64,000 nucleotides of DNA from Legionella longbeachae. Lineage in GTDB: Bacteria; Pseudomonadota; Gammaproteobacteria; Legionellales; Legionellaceae. Positions within the stretch are counted from its first letter, which is position 1; each line of letters opens with the position of its first letter. Shown here piece after piece: positions 1 to 9,269 of this stretch. The stretch lies in NCBI RefSeq assembly GCF_004283175.1, contig NZ_RXNW01000015.1:54329-118328 (forward strand), given 5' to 3'. The notes under the pieces are model-generated. The model ran no database searches and was not told the origin of the DNA. It saw only the letters and a program-made list of their open reading frames with translations. A program made the position numbers and the translations under genes.

Positions 1-296
1 CAGCGAAAACCTTTACCCAGAAATAGCCATTTCTGAGAAACAGGTACTTGAGTCGTAGACAGAGCATAGAAAGGCATAGCTATTAAACGCCTGTGATAGC
101 GTTTTATTTTAAAAGCCTGATATCCTCGAACCACACTCAAAGCCATTAAACTTAAGGCTGCGTTATAGCCCATGCCTTGTGTTAATAAAAATAGATGGGG
201 CTGGGATGCAGCGAGCAGTGCCAGTGCAGTACAGGTCATACTGGTATAAATTTCGGTTGGTTCGCGGAGCAAGTTTTCAACGGGATAATGACTCAT
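1..296 (-). CDS. traD: TraD coupling protein, N-terminus only (runs off left edge)
   Basis: Only the first 98 codons lie inside the window. The reading frame opens with an ATG at 296 and runs to base 1 without a stop. The visible part has one or two hydrophobic stretches followed by a basic segment, and then a W-L-F-L-G-K-G-F-x-W signature. That layout is typical of the N-terminus of the SXT/TOL-type conjugative coupling factor TraD (TIGR03743-like). In this family the membrane anchor precedes a large cytoplasmic ATPase that brings the relaxase-DNA complex to the secretion channel; the ATPase part is not visible here. The start lies two bases after the stop of the upstream small membrane protein gene, so the two are probably cotranscribed. 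The assignment is by resemblance. Confidence 0.7.
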   Translation of the reverse strand, partial: MSHYPVENLLREPTEIYTSMTCTALALLAASQPHLFLLTQGMGYNAALSLMALSVVRGYQAFKIKRYHRRLIAMPFYALSTTQVPVSQKWLFLGKGFR

Positions 297-298
297 GA

Positions 299-631
299 TT
301 ATCTCCACCAAAAAAGCAGCTCAAAAAAGACTAAGGCTGTCAATAAATACCATTTTGCGTTTAAAGCAAAATTGATTTGCTCTTGTGTTATTTCATGAGG
401 GCTGCGATTCACCAGCCTATGGATAATACGCGGCCATAACCAATAAAGAGCAAGATACAAAAGGCTGTGCATGAAAAGAAATACGCCTTGGTGTAAATGA
501 AAGAACTGATTGGCTTGTGTTAACTGCTGACTAAATTGTACAAGTAGAGGCCCTAACAACAAAAGAAGGACTACTGGCAGAATATACTTTGTTATGGCTA
601 TAATGGTTGTACGAATAGTTTTATTTAACAT
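299..631 (-). CDS. Small three-helix membrane protein of the conjugation operon
   Basis: A 110-residue protein with three hydrophobic segments (about residues 8-30, 48-70 and 92-108) separated by short charged loops, so it is probably an inner-membrane protein. I prefer the ATG at 631 to the in-frame TTG at 637 because a GAGGA ribosome-binding site lies seven bases upstream of it. The stop is two bases before the traD start, so it likely works with TraD or the channel base. I do not recognise a named family. A small membrane protein upstream of traD is common in such islands, but its role is unknown. Confidence 0.6.
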   Translation of the reverse strand: MLNKTIRTTIIAITKYILPVVLLLLLGPLLVQFSQQLTQANQFFHLHQGVFLFMHSLLYLALYWLWPRIIHRLVNRSPHEITQEQINFALNAKWYLLTALVFFELLFWWR

Positions 632-643
632 GGACAAATCCTC

Positions 644-853
644 ATGATTGGGAATATCAAAAATCGTAAATCCATGGCCTTTATGGCATTGAGAGTCCTT
701 GGGAAAGTTGCTGTTGTTGCTTTACAAGTGATTACCTCCTTTGCTTCGGATGAGCGAAAAAGACCTCGTTACTCCGCCGCAAAAGCCAAACAGCTTTATG
801 ATGATGGGCTGATCTCTGGTTCTGAATATGCACGGCATATCCACGGCGATTAA
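644..853 (+). CDS. Small SHOCT-like protein
   Basis: 69 residues on the opposite strand to the conjugation operon. The N-terminal half is hydrophobic (A-F-M-A-L-R-V-L-G-K-V-A-V-V-A-L). The C-terminus (about residues 46-67) reads A-K-x-L-Y-D-D-G-L-I-S-x-x-E-Y, which looks like the short C-terminal oligomerisation motif called SHOCT. SHOCT motifs usually end small membrane or signalling proteins. The gene fits between the divergent small membrane protein gene and the convergent traG-like gene. The start is uncertain: no strong ribosome-binding site precedes the ATG at 644, and an alternative ATG lies at 674. Confidence 0.45.
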   Translation: MIGNIKNRKSMAFMALRVLGKVAVVALQVITSFASDERKRPRYSAAKAKQLYDDGLISGSEYARHIHGD

Positions 854-864
854 AATTAATTGAG

Positions 865-2430
865 TCATATTTTTCCTGCACTGGCAATTTTCGCACTCTG
901 CCTTATGGTATCGGATGCAGAATTAGCAACCTTGTCACTCTGTTGACCTGCTTCATTAACTAAAGCCCCTAATGCAGCACCAGCTTCACCACCAAAATGG
1001 CTGGAAAGTTTTAGTAGTAACATCGGTACAATAAAATAAAACAAGACTGCCATATTCCTCATGGCTGAAACCGCATCGTTTTGCCCCAGCGGATCAAGTA
1101 CACTTCGTTCAACAAATCCAACAAGGTGCCAGAGGTATTGTAGAAAAATCGCCATAATGAACAGTCCGCAGATGCTGCCTAAAGCCTTGGGATTATAACC
1201 ACTCAAAGCCAAAATAACCGGTGTCATGATAATAATAAAGAAATACAAAAAAGCTTGCATGACAGGTAATGTTTGCATGATAGCTTCTCGTTTTAAAGGT
1301 GTCGAAGTCCATGACTTTGTCCATTGACCAATGTTGACCAGCCCATGCGAAATTGCGCCACCGAAAGCGCCATTAGTATTATCCATCATGTTTTTAACGC
1401 TATTGGCCTGCATGTCACGGCTGTCATTTAAAAGCATCTTGGCAATATAATCCTCTGAGCTTAATTGTGAGCCCCATGCTTTAGGATGATTATTTTTGAA
1501 AGTACGCACTCTGTCCAATACAGCGTAATAATTAAGATGGCTATCAAACACACTGGCATTATTAGCGACTTGAACCAAATCAGTTTTCAATGTTGTCCAC
1601 CATTGATTACAGCTTGGATAGCCTTGTTCTGGAAGATGTTTTGCATCAATATCACCTCGCTCGGCTGCATTTTCCAGATTTTTGTTAGGCGCTTCCTTGA
1701 AACTGAATCCTGGCACTGGTTGGCGAGCATATATTTTATTGTAATACAGGGTTTGAAACACTTTTGAACCCACCCATTTCAAATCTTCCTCACCACCGTA
1801 TTTCTTTAAAATATCATCTACTTTAGCCTTGTCATGCTTCTCATTGTAATAACTGCTTCGTGCTTCAAGGAAGCATTGACGATGGAATTTAAGTGCTTGT
1901 TCTCGCACATCGGCAGGTAGATAAGTAGAAATCAAATCACCTTCAATAGCTTGCAAGCTATCCGTGCATCCGGTCACTTTCATCAAACCATACGTTAAAC
2001 CGGACATATAGTTTTGCAAAATCGCAAAACCTATTGGCATTTTGACATTAGGCGTTAATACATCAGCAAAGGCTTCGTCATAAGTCGTACCGGTATCTTT
2101 TAACGTGGATGATTTAGCATCCGAGCCTTTCTTGATGCCGCACATGGGTTTAAAACTCATGGCTTTTTCTTCTAGCGGTACGCAAGGATAGACAAAGAGT
2201 CCGCAAATTAAGAAGGTCACCGCCAGTTCATAAAGAAAGCTATTCAGGGCATGTTCGGCTGCATGATGAGTGGAACCACTCGGAGCCAGGACATTTTTCA
2301 AAAAGCGGTATCCCACCATTAGAAAGCCAAGGTATAAAAGCCCTGTTTGCCACAGAGCGTTAAATAAGACTTCATATTGCTGCCAGCCTAAATAGGTTGT
2401 GTAAAGCGATAAAGGACTAAAAACTATCAT
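865..2430 (-). CDS. TraG N-terminal-like conjugation membrane protein
   Basis: About 521 residues. Hydrophobic segments cluster at the N-terminus (roughly 20-45 and 70-90) and near the C-terminus (three or four segments between 385 and 480), with a long soluble middle. This matches the TraG N-terminal family (mating-pair stabilisation) found at the end of PFGI-1/SXT-like conjugation operons. F-plasmid TraG is nearly twice as long, but the island versions usually stop after the membrane region. The ATG at 2430 lies just beyond the TGA of the preceding gene and has an AGAGG ribosome-binding site; a GTG at 2439 would overlap that gene. Predicted role: inner-membrane part of mating-pair assembly. 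Confidence 0.75.
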   Translation of the reverse strand: MIVFSPLSLYTTYLGWQQYEVLFNALWQTGLLYLGFLMVGYRFLKNVLAPSGSTHHAAEHALNSFLYELAVTFLICGLFVYPCVPLEEKAMSFKPMCGIKKGSDAKSSTLKDTGTTYDEAFADVLTPNVKMPIGFAILQNYMSGLTYGLMKVTGCTDSLQAIEGDLISTYLPADVREQALKFHRQCFLEARSSYYNEKHDKAKVDDILKKYGGEEDLKWVGSKVFQTLYYNKIYARQPVPGFSFKEAPNKNLENAAERGDIDAKHLPEQGYPSCNQWWTTLKTDLVQVANNASVFDSHLNYYAVLDRVRTFKNNHPKAWGSQLSSEDYIAKMLLNDSRDMQANSVKNMMDNTNGAFGGAISHGLVNIGQWTKSWTSTPLKREAIMQTLPVMQAFLYFFIIIMTPVILALSGYNPKALGSICGLFIMAIFLQYLWHLVGFVERSVLDPLGQNDAVSAMRNMAVLFYFIVPMLLLKLSSHFGGEAGAALGALVNEAGQQSDKVANSASDTIRQSAKIASAGKI

Positions 2431-2431
2431 A

Positions 2432-3817
2432 TCAGGCACCTCTGGAAGCTTGTTTTACATAGACCGCACCGTTTTTCACTTGGGATTGTTCATGATCATC
2501 ACCTGGTAAACCTTTAGCAATATCATTGCTGCGAATGTCCATTAAAAGGCCTAAAGTTTCTGTCATCATCTTTTTACGCACATCATTTTCAAATGCCAAT
2601 GAATGAATATCATCATCCAGCTTTTTCAAGGCAAATTTCACCATATCCAAGGCAGGTTTTAGATTTTGTACTTCTTGAACTTGCAACCCTGATTGCAAAA
2701 TTCGGCGCATCATCATAGCCTTATCCAGCATATTTTGAACGGCAATTTCTTCTGCCAGTTTCGATACAGTCAGGATTTGTTCTTCGCGTGGCATTCTTTG
2801 AATAGTGATAATGATTTCATCGGTGATCATTAAATTGGACGCACTGACCAGTTTGAGTTTTTCCTCAGTTAATGGCCATTGTTTATCCACCAGTTGCCAA
2901 AGTGCTTTCGATACATTGGAGGTACATGTATTAGAGCTATCACAGCTTTGTAATAATGCGGATAAACCAATACCAGCTTTTGCATCATGCTTGGTTTTAT
3001 CTGCTGTATCTTCCGAGCTGCTGACATGAATATCACCTAAAACTTTAACAGCCCAATTGGCTGCTTCCACCGGTGTTTTCCAGTTTTGTGTCATGGGCGT
3101 TACAGTATTTGATTTTTGCTCATTATTAAGTGGCTTGCGGTTTAGCAGAATATTGTATCCAGCAATAACTACATCATTAATCACTTTGATGGGGCGTTGA
3201 TATTTACCACCAGCATTACCACTTTCCTTGCCTATCCATGGTAATCCGTATTCATCCCTTTTTTTGGCAATATTTTTAGCTGTTGCCGTTACATCAACAT
3301 TTTCAGTTTTGGCACGTTTGGCAGCATCAAGCCAACCCTGACTATCAGAAACAGACAACATGCTTTCCATAGGCGATTGACCTTCTTCAAGCGTCTTTTT
3401 GACATCCTGACAGTCTTTCACTTTGACACTGAATTCATTCATGGCATTTGCTGCGGTGTTCTGTAATACGTTGTACAAAGCTGGCATGGATTGCTGAAGT
3501 TTATACATCGGGAAACCCGCTACAGAACCCTTCAGGTTATCAATAACACCACCGGGAATATTCATGGCTGAAGATTTCATATCCTGAAAAGTATTGGTAA
3601 TTGAAACCACTGGATTAAATCCGTTACAGGTAAATCCCAAGCGAGTATCAACATTACCGCCAATAGTAATAGTCTGGTCATTATTCACAGGTGGCACATA
3701 AAGATTTGATGAGCCTCCCAGCTTGTAATAATAGTCCGACTCATTGGGTAGCAATGAACTGGCAAGTACAGCCTGTGGAAGTATCAATGCTAATAAAATC
3801 ATAGTTAATTTATTCAT
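2432..3817 (-). CDS. TraH-like ICE protein (PFL_4711/TIGR03755 family)
   Basis: 461 residues with a clear Sec signal peptide (residues 1-19, ending A-L-A-S). The region after it (Y-Y-Y-K-L-G-G-S, then L-G-F-T-C-N-G-F-N-P) followed by S-I-T-N-T-F is characteristic of the PFL_4711 family, the island counterpart of F-plasmid TraH. Such proteins are periplasmic and take part in pilus and mating-pair assembly with the TraU- and TraG-like partners encoded on either side. The gene is tightly packed: its stop almost touches the traG-like start, and the TraU-like gene ends nine bases upstream of its start. Confidence 0.8.
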   Translation of the reverse strand: MNKLTMILLALILPQAVLASSLLPNESDYYYKLGGSSNLYVPPVNNDQTITIGGNVDTRLGFTCNGFNPVVSITNTFQDMKSSAMNIPGGVIDNLKGSVAGFPMYKLQQSMPALYNVLQNTAANAMNEFSVKVKDCQDVKKTLEEGQSPMESMLSVSDSQGWLDAAKRAKTENVDVTATAKNIAKKRDEYGLPWIGKESGNAGGKYQRPIKVINDVVIAGYNILLNRKPLNNEQKSNTVTPMTQNWKTPVEAANWAVKVLGDIHVSSSEDTADKTKHDAKAGIGLSALLQSCDSSNTCTSNVSKALWQLVDKQWPLTEEKLKLVSASNLMITDEIIITIQRMPREEQILTVSKLAEEIAVQNMLDKAMMMRRILQSGLQVQEVQNLKPALDMVKFALKKLDDDIHSLAFENDVRKKMMTETLGLLMDIRSNDIAKGLPGDDHEQSQVKNGAVYVKQASRGA

Positions 3818-3825
3818 AACAGTTC

Positions 3826-4890
3826 CTATCGTTTTTGAGGTTGACCCACTTTGGGGAAAGACAAGGCACGCACCAGCTTTCCTTCATGCTGAATACAGCC
3901 CCTGTATTTACGCCAGACGACAAAGATATAATTGCCGTTCCCTGCTTTTTCATCCTCGATACCCATATCACTGGAATCATTAAAATTGATATTGCGGTTT
4001 TGGGGGTATACTTCCTGCCAAATGACATTTTTGTTATTGGCATCAAATATGACATTGGAAACCACACAATTAGAGCCGCAGGTATTGCTGGTACTTTGGG
4101 TAATATGCAAACTGTTTTTGTTCGTCACAATGTCTGCAGCATGAAGTGCGGCCACCATTGATGCCCTGAACCGTGAAGGATGAGTTACCCGCATGAGTCG
4201 AGGAATTTCATGACCCCACACTTGAGTTGCGCTGCCAATATCATGGTTAAACAATAATTGCGGATGGGTTGCCATATAAGTTATTTCAGCGATTTCAGTA
4301 CGGTCAGCAACAGCATCGGCTTCGCTCAGGTAATAAGGATAGCCAAAACGTGTTTCACTCCAGTGCGACAGATAAGGAAATCGATATAAGCCTGCCGGGC
4401 TTCCTATTACATCCACTACACGAGTACGTTCTTCATTGATGTGCATAGTACTGGTTTGCCCGGCATCATCACCAAATCCAAGTTCAGAACCAGTCGCAAG
4501 TTTATAGGTTTGCTGATATAACGCCTGACTCGCTGGATTTTCATAGAGAGCTTTAGCCTCAATCCACGGATTGGTTTCAGGGCGATTGGCTACTGTCACA
4601 ATCAAGTCAGGAAGAAATTGCTCGACTGATGGTACTGGAACCAGCTTGGGCGGAAGTTTTCCCACTGCCCAGGTGCAATTACCTATGATTTTATAATGAC
4701 TATTGGTAAAGAGTTTACTAAATACTTTCGTTGCAATACCAATACTGCTTATAGGATGAGGCGGTTCAATGCTTTCAGCAGCGTGTAGTGAGCTTGCGCT
4801 AATCATCATAAAAGCAATCATCATGGCGTTGCTTTTGTGGTTTATTTTCCAGTCTTTGGGCAATAAGTTCAGCGGCTTTAAGGACATCAT
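3826..4890 (-). CDS. TraU-like ICE protein (PFL_4710/TIGR03756 family)
   Basis: 354 residues. A hydrophobic signal segment (M-M-I-A-F-M-M-I-S-A-S-S, ending H-A-A) sits unusually deep at residues 23-38. Translation may begin at 4890, where a GGAGAAAG ribosome-binding site precedes the ATG and the gene overlaps the ATPase by 92 bases, or at the internal ATG at 4824, which has no good site. The body contains L-P-P-K-L-V-P-V-P-S-V-E, a P-D-L-I-V-T-V segment and paired cysteines, matching the PFL_4710 family related to TraU. In F-like systems TraU is periplasmic and needed for DNA transfer. Confidence 0.78.
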   Translation of the reverse strand: MMSLKPLNLLPKDWKINHKSNAMMIAFMMISASSLHAAESIEPPHPISSIGIATKVFSKLFTNSHYKIIGNCTWAVGKLPPKLVPVPSVEQFLPDLIVTVANRPETNPWIEAKALYENPASQALYQQTYKLATGSELGFGDDAGQTSTMHINEERTRVVDVIGSPAGLYRFPYLSHWSETRFGYPYYLSEADAVADRTEIAEITYMATHPQLLFNHDIGSATQVWGHEIPRLMRVTHPSRFRASMVAALHAADIVTNKNSLHITQSTSNTCGSNCVVSNVIFDANNKNVIWQEVYPQNRNINFNDSSDMGIEDEKAGNGNYIFVVWRKYRGCIQHEGKLVRALSFPKVGQPQKR

Positions 4891-7594
4891 GTTCTTTCTC
4901 CAAGGTATATCGTTCTGCTTTTTCTGATTTTTCAGTCATTAAAAGAGCCAGCAGATAACGGGGTGGAATCACACGAAATAATCCTTGATAACGTGAACCT
5001 AACAAAACGGCTTCTGCATACAATCCTTTTTGTGAATCAATATCCCTGATTAAGGCTTCCTGTTGTGGGGTTAAATGTTTGAATTGCTTTACATCATTGA
5101 TTTCTTTTTCATCCAGACCCAATAAAATCCATGTTTCTATCAGTGATAGAATTTTGGTGGCTTTCTCCGAATTCATATCGGTGACGTTTTGGGTAATTGC
5201 TACCAGCCACAATCCAAGTTTTCTTGCTACCTTTGCTACCAGCAAGCAACTGGTGACTACGCTTGGTATTTGAAATTGAAGATGGGATTCATCAATAAAC
5301 ATAAAAGTAGATCGGTTATCATTTTGAGTCGCTTCTGCCATAGCAAGGATGCGTGGCAACAAAGACACCATAACCAGGGCAAGTTTTCCGGTGTCATCTT
5401 TAATAGCTGAGATATCAATATGGAAAATATCAAAATCACCCAGTGGTTCAGTAGGTACGTTAAAAAAACGTGATTTGGAACTGTTAATGACGTAACTTTT
5501 CAGGCGGTCGTGCATATCAAGTATCCGGTCTTTCTTGCGTGCAACCGTTTCCCTGTTCATACGCCGTTCAAAGGCAGCGACCACATGTTCCGTAAGCATT
5601 TGTGGCACATCATTTTTAAACGACGTTAAAATTGCATCACTTAATACTTCAATTAACAATGTTTCATCGGCCTGCGTAAATTGTTCTTCTTCAATCGCAT
5701 TAGCTTCGGTAATCATGGTACGAAGGGCAAGCGACAGTTCTGCAAGATAGCTGCGAGAGCCTTCATCACAGGCTTGCTCTAAATGGTTGGCTTGTTCTGC
5801 CAAACCTGATTTGATATCCATAATTTTTTGAGCGAGCTGGGTTGCCTGTTCTTCACTTAAACTTTCACTGATTTCGGATAAGGCTTTATAGGCTTCACAA
5901 AAAGGATTTAAAGGAACGGCTTCTCCTTTTTTATTGCTCAACAACAATTGCTTAGTTTTTTTGCCGTGGGCTTTAGCATGAATCAGCATCCTGTCGAATG
6001 AGTTTCCCATTTCAAAAAGCACAATACGGGCATTTTTAGTCGCCATCAGAGAATTAATCATCCAGCCTGTTGCCACTGATTTTCCACCGCCGGAATTAGC
6101 AAAAAGCGCCATGTGCGAGTTCTGGCTGATAAAGTCATGATGTAACACATCAAAAAGGACTGGTTCACCCAAACGGTTGAAGAAGGTAAAACAAGGTAGA
6201 TGACGCGCTCCTTGATTACGCCCATAAACCGGCAACAAAGCTGCAAGTTCTGAGGCATACATCAGCCTGTCAAAACGTAAATATTGACGGGCATATTGAG
6301 GTATGAAGTTAAAAGGCAACGCGTTAAGGTAACTGTTTAGAGGATGAAGGTCGTAACAAGATGGAATGAGTGGTATTTTGGCTTCAATAAATAGTTCTTT
6401 TAAATCCTTTTCAATCTGAATGGCTTCTGCATTGGTTTTCGCTCGGTAGAATATGGCTTGATTAACCCAGAACAAACGGTTTCCCATGGATAATTCATCA
6501 CGCGCTGTTTTGATATCATCACGTACCTGTTGTGGTTTTAAACTGGTACCTACAATACCTTTTTCCAGCTGCATCAAATGGACATCAAGTGCTTCATCGT
6601 TACTGAAAGTCACCTGTATGCTGTAAGTTGCACCTTCCGGCAATTTGTCTAAAAGCGCATAACGATGTTTGGGATTGGCTTGTGACTTTTCACGTGACAA
6701 AAGTCCAATTTCAGGGGCTTCTCTTAATCCGTCAATATAGAGAACTCGCTGCTGATAACCATCAAATACAAACCCTTGTTCACTACTCTGAGGTTCATTA
6801 AAAAGAATAGCCTGGCTTAGGGAAAAGCCCGCCGGTTTTTGGCTTGGATAAGGAAATCGTGCCAGTAGTTCTTCAATGTTACCTTCGGTTATTTCAGGAT
6901 TGGGATTAAACCAGCGAATCCACCATTGATAGTAATCTTTTCCTGTCAGTTGTTTCAGTTGCAGACCGGGTGATTTTAGTTTGCTTTCAATTTGTGCCAT
7001 CACTTCCTGATGTTCAATGATTGCTTGCTCACGAGTGGTTTGTATCTGTTGGTACAGACGATAAAACAATACCCGCACGCGTCTTCTTCTGCCGCGATAA
7101 GGCACATCAGTTTTAGGATCAACAAATAGCCCTTCCGGTCTTGTCATCTTGGTAAACAAATCATCGAGACGTGAAAGATAGTCTTGTGTAAATGGCGTAT
7201 TGACGATAGTGGGTTGTATGCTCTTTTCGATATGATGCAACACGGGTTTCAGGCTGTAATCATCATTAACATACATTTGCATTACCCAGGGATCTTCCTT
7301 ATGTAATGGCACAACGGCTGCAAAAGTATCTCTGATTTTGTTAAAGATGGATTCCAGATGAGAAGGAGAAGCCGCTTCGACAGGTATGCTTGCCAGTTCA
7401 AACCCGGAACCAATGCTTACTCCGTCATTCAATAGGAAGATGTTGCGCTCATCACAAAAATCAGCAACCGCCAGTTGATCTGAAAATGACGGCTTCTGAT
7501 TTTCAAATCTTTTTTGAATGGCTTTTTCAGTGATTGCGGTATTATTTTTTTCGCTCACCAGCCAATTACTTATTTGATTGAATATCTGTTTCAT
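4799..7594 (-). CDS. VirB4/TraC-type conjugative transfer ATPase (PFL_4706/TIGR03744 family)
   Basis: 931 residues, full length for the family. A Walker A loop (A-N-S-G-G-G-K-S) lies near residue 503, and a Walker B strand ending I-D-E-S-H lies near residue 768. The N-terminal half carries the TraC-type domain that docks on the channel. It powers pilus assembly and substrate export from the cytoplasmic side of the inner membrane. It follows the lipoprotein gene by nine bases and overlaps the TraU-like gene directly. Many PFGI-1-type islands have an extra gene (PFL_4709 family) at this junction; none is present here. Confidence 0.9.
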   Translation of the reverse strand: MKQIFNQISNWLVSEKNNTAITEKAIQKRFENQKPSFSDQLAVADFCDERNIFLLNDGVSIGSGFELASIPVEAASPSHLESIFNKIRDTFAAVVPLHKEDPWVMQMYVNDDYSLKPVLHHIEKSIQPTIVNTPFTQDYLSRLDDLFTKMTRPEGLFVDPKTDVPYRGRRRRVRVLFYRLYQQIQTTREQAIIEHQEVMAQIESKLKSPGLQLKQLTGKDYYQWWIRWFNPNPEITEGNIEELLARFPYPSQKPAGFSLSQAILFNEPQSSEQGFVFDGYQQRVLYIDGLREAPEIGLLSREKSQANPKHRYALLDKLPEGATYSIQVTFSNDEALDVHLMQLEKGIVGTSLKPQQVRDDIKTARDELSMGNRLFWVNQAIFYRAKTNAEAIQIEKDLKELFIEAKIPLIPSCYDLHPLNSYLNALPFNFIPQYARQYLRFDRLMYASELAALLPVYGRNQGARHLPCFTFFNRLGEPVLFDVLHHDFISQNSHMALFANSGGGKSVATGWMINSLMATKNARIVLFEMGNSFDRMLIHAKAHGKKTKQLLLSNKKGEAVPLNPFCEAYKALSEISESLSEEQATQLAQKIMDIKSGLAEQANHLEQACDEGSRSYLAELSLALRTMITEANAIEEEQFTQADETLLIEVLSDAILTSFKNDVPQMLTEHVVAAFERRMNRETVARKKDRILDMHDRLKSYVINSSKSRFFNVPTEPLGDFDIFHIDISAIKDDTGKLALVMVSLLPRILAMAEATQNDNRSTFMFIDESHLQFQIPSVVTSCLLVAKVARKLGLWLVAITQNVTDMNSEKATKILSLIETWILLGLDEKEINDVKQFKHLTPQQEALIRDIDSQKGLYAEAVLLGSRYQGLFRVIPPRYLLALLMTEKSEKAERYTLEKEHDVLKAAELIAQRLENKPQKQRHDDCFYDD

Positions 7595-7603
7595 AGGTTC
7601 CCC

Positions 7604-7993
7604 TTAATACTGCTCGGATGCCAAGGCAAACTGGTTTTGTTTATAGAGGAAAAATCCAGTGGTATATCCCGGCTTTAATAATTGCTCATCACCAATCAAA
7701 GCCACATGCGGGAACACGTAAATAGGAATTTGCGGGTTGTCCAACGGTTTAAACAGATTTTGAATCTCGTTAGACGCATCACGTGTGTAACCGGCATAAT
7801 TAACTGGCTTGGTTTGTGTTCGTTTTACTGACCAGCTTTGCATGGGTTCGCCAAGGCTTTGCTGATAAATCTGGCTTACTGTCAGACCTCCTTCGGGAAT
7901 GGCAGTAGAACTAATTGAGTTGGAAGCGCAAGCACATAAAGCCATCGTGCTACCTAAGACTAAAATCGTGTGCAGTTTGTTGTAAATGGCCAT
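7604..7993 (-). CDS. Conjugation lipoprotein (TIGR03751 family, TraV/VirB7-like role)
   Basis: 129 residues. The N-terminus has a lipoprotein signal: a hydrophobic run followed by M-A-L-C-A-C-A-S, giving a lipidation cysteine at 20 or 22. The C-terminal half contains I-P-I-Y-V-F-P-H-V and then K-P-G-Y-T-T-G-F-F-L-Y, the hallmark of the TIGR03751 island lipoproteins. It probably anchors the outer-membrane core ring, like TraV or VirB7. Its first 44 bases overlap the end of the TraB-like gene, suggesting translational coupling. Confidence 0.8.
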   Translation of the reverse strand: MAIYNKLHTILVLGSTMALCACASNSISSTAIPEGGLTVSQIYQQSLGEPMQSWSVKRTQTKPVNYAGYTRDASNEIQNLFKPLDNPQIPIYVFPHVALIGDEQLLKPGYTTGFFLYKQNQFALASEQY

Positions 7994-9269
7994 AATCTAA
8001 TACTCTCCCATTGGTTTCTTTATCAAGGTTGATGGTTTGTGTGATATGAAATGAAAGTCTGGTTGGTTTGTACCCAATCGATGCGGGAACAAAAACCATG
8101 TCGAAGCTGCCCTGAATTCTTTTTTCAAGCCAGTCGGCAGCCTTTACCGTGCCTTGGGATAATGCGCCTCCCAAAGCGTAGTTACCCATAGAGCCTGTTG
8201 GTGTACCAGTGGCGCCATTGGCATTAGCGCTGTAGGTCATTTGCCATTGAGACAGCGCATTACCAAATCCTTTGATTCCGTCTGAGGCCATAAGTGCTGT
8301 AAGGACTCTGGGTGCATTGGTAAAATACTGGCCTTTAATGCAAGGATTACCAAAAGCCGTGGTTAGATACCCCAGACTTTCGTTATTCACCATCTCAGCG
8401 GTTCCGGTCATTTGCTCTTTGCCTACAGTGACAAAATGGCCATCATCAAAGACGAATAAAGCAGAGGTCACATAAGCTCGAACACAACTGATATTATCCA
8501 GAAATGATCCCACGCCTATGGCATAACCATTAACCTTCATGCCTGAAATATCAGGTGGTAAGGGAATGCCATTGGCAGCCATTAAATCCCCGCGATTAAT
8601 AATGGCGGAAAATGGAAATAGCGGTTGCATTAATTTTCCCTCAACCGGTACTTCTCCAATCAGGGCAGATAACAAGGTAGTTCGACCAAGATCGGAGCCT
8701 GCTGGAATGGTGTAATAAGGGATAGATTTTTTGCTTTCACTTTTGGCTGTATCAGATTTGGTTTGGTGAGTAAGTGCATCGCCTTTTTCTTTCAGTCGTT
8801 CCCAATAAGCCAGTTCCGTCTGATTGTTTTCGTGCTTCATCAATAGGAGATCAATGTCTTTAATATTTTTCTCTTTTTCAGGCGAAGCCGCGGTTTCACC
8901 ATTAACGACATAAGGTTTATCCTCTTGTGGCGTTTCATTAGCTGTTTTAAGCGAAGCGATTTCCTCTTTCAGTTTTTCCAAATCTTTGATGAGATCAGGA
9001 TTGCTGTTTTCTGTTATCTCTGAATTGTTTGATTTAAGCCTGTTGTTTTCAGACTCAAGGCTTGCCAGTTTCTTCTCAGTTTCTTGTAACCTTGCAGCAA
9101 CATCACGAATGTTGTCGTTAAACTGTCTGGCAATGGCTTCGTTCAGATTATTGGGATCGCTCTTTTGTTTGGCTGGTTCATTGGAATGATGGTTACTGTT
9201 CATTAAAATGAGTGCAGCCACACCAATCACAACACCTGTTAACACTTTTAATCCGGCATTTTTTTTCAT
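7950..9269 (-). CDS. TraB/VirB10-like core protein (PFL_4705/TIGR03752 family)
   Basis: 439 residues. One transmembrane anchor (residues 9-23) is followed by a strongly charged coiled coil (about 35-100), a variable linker and a C-terminal periplasmic domain with a proline/glycine-rich L-G-R-T-T-L-L-S-A-L-I-G-E-V-P-V motif. This architecture is that of TraB/VirB10 proteins, which span from inner to outer membrane and sense ATPase activity. It overlaps the upstream TraK-like gene by four bases (ATGA) and the lipoprotein gene downstream. Confidence 0.82.
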   Translation of the reverse strand: MKKNAGLKVLTGVVIGVAALILMNSNHHSNEPAKQKSDPNNLNEAIARQFNDNIRDVAARLQETEKKLASLESENNRLKSNNSEITENSNPDLIKDLEKLKEEIASLKTANETPQEDKPYVVNGETAASPEKEKNIKDIDLLLMKHENNQTELAYWERLKEKGDALTHQTKSDTAKSESKKSIPYYTIPAGSDLGRTTLLSALIGEVPVEGKLMQPLFPFSAIINRGDLMAANGIPLPPDISGMKVNGYAIGVGSFLDNISCVRAYVTSALFVFDDGHFVTVGKEQMTGTAEMVNNESLGYLTTAFGNPCIKGQYFTNAPRVLTALMASDGIKGFGNALSQWQMTYSANANGATGTPTGSMGNYALGGALSQGTVKAADWLEKRIQGSFDMVFVPASIGYKPTRLSFHITQTINLDKETNGRVLDYGHLQQTAHDFSLR

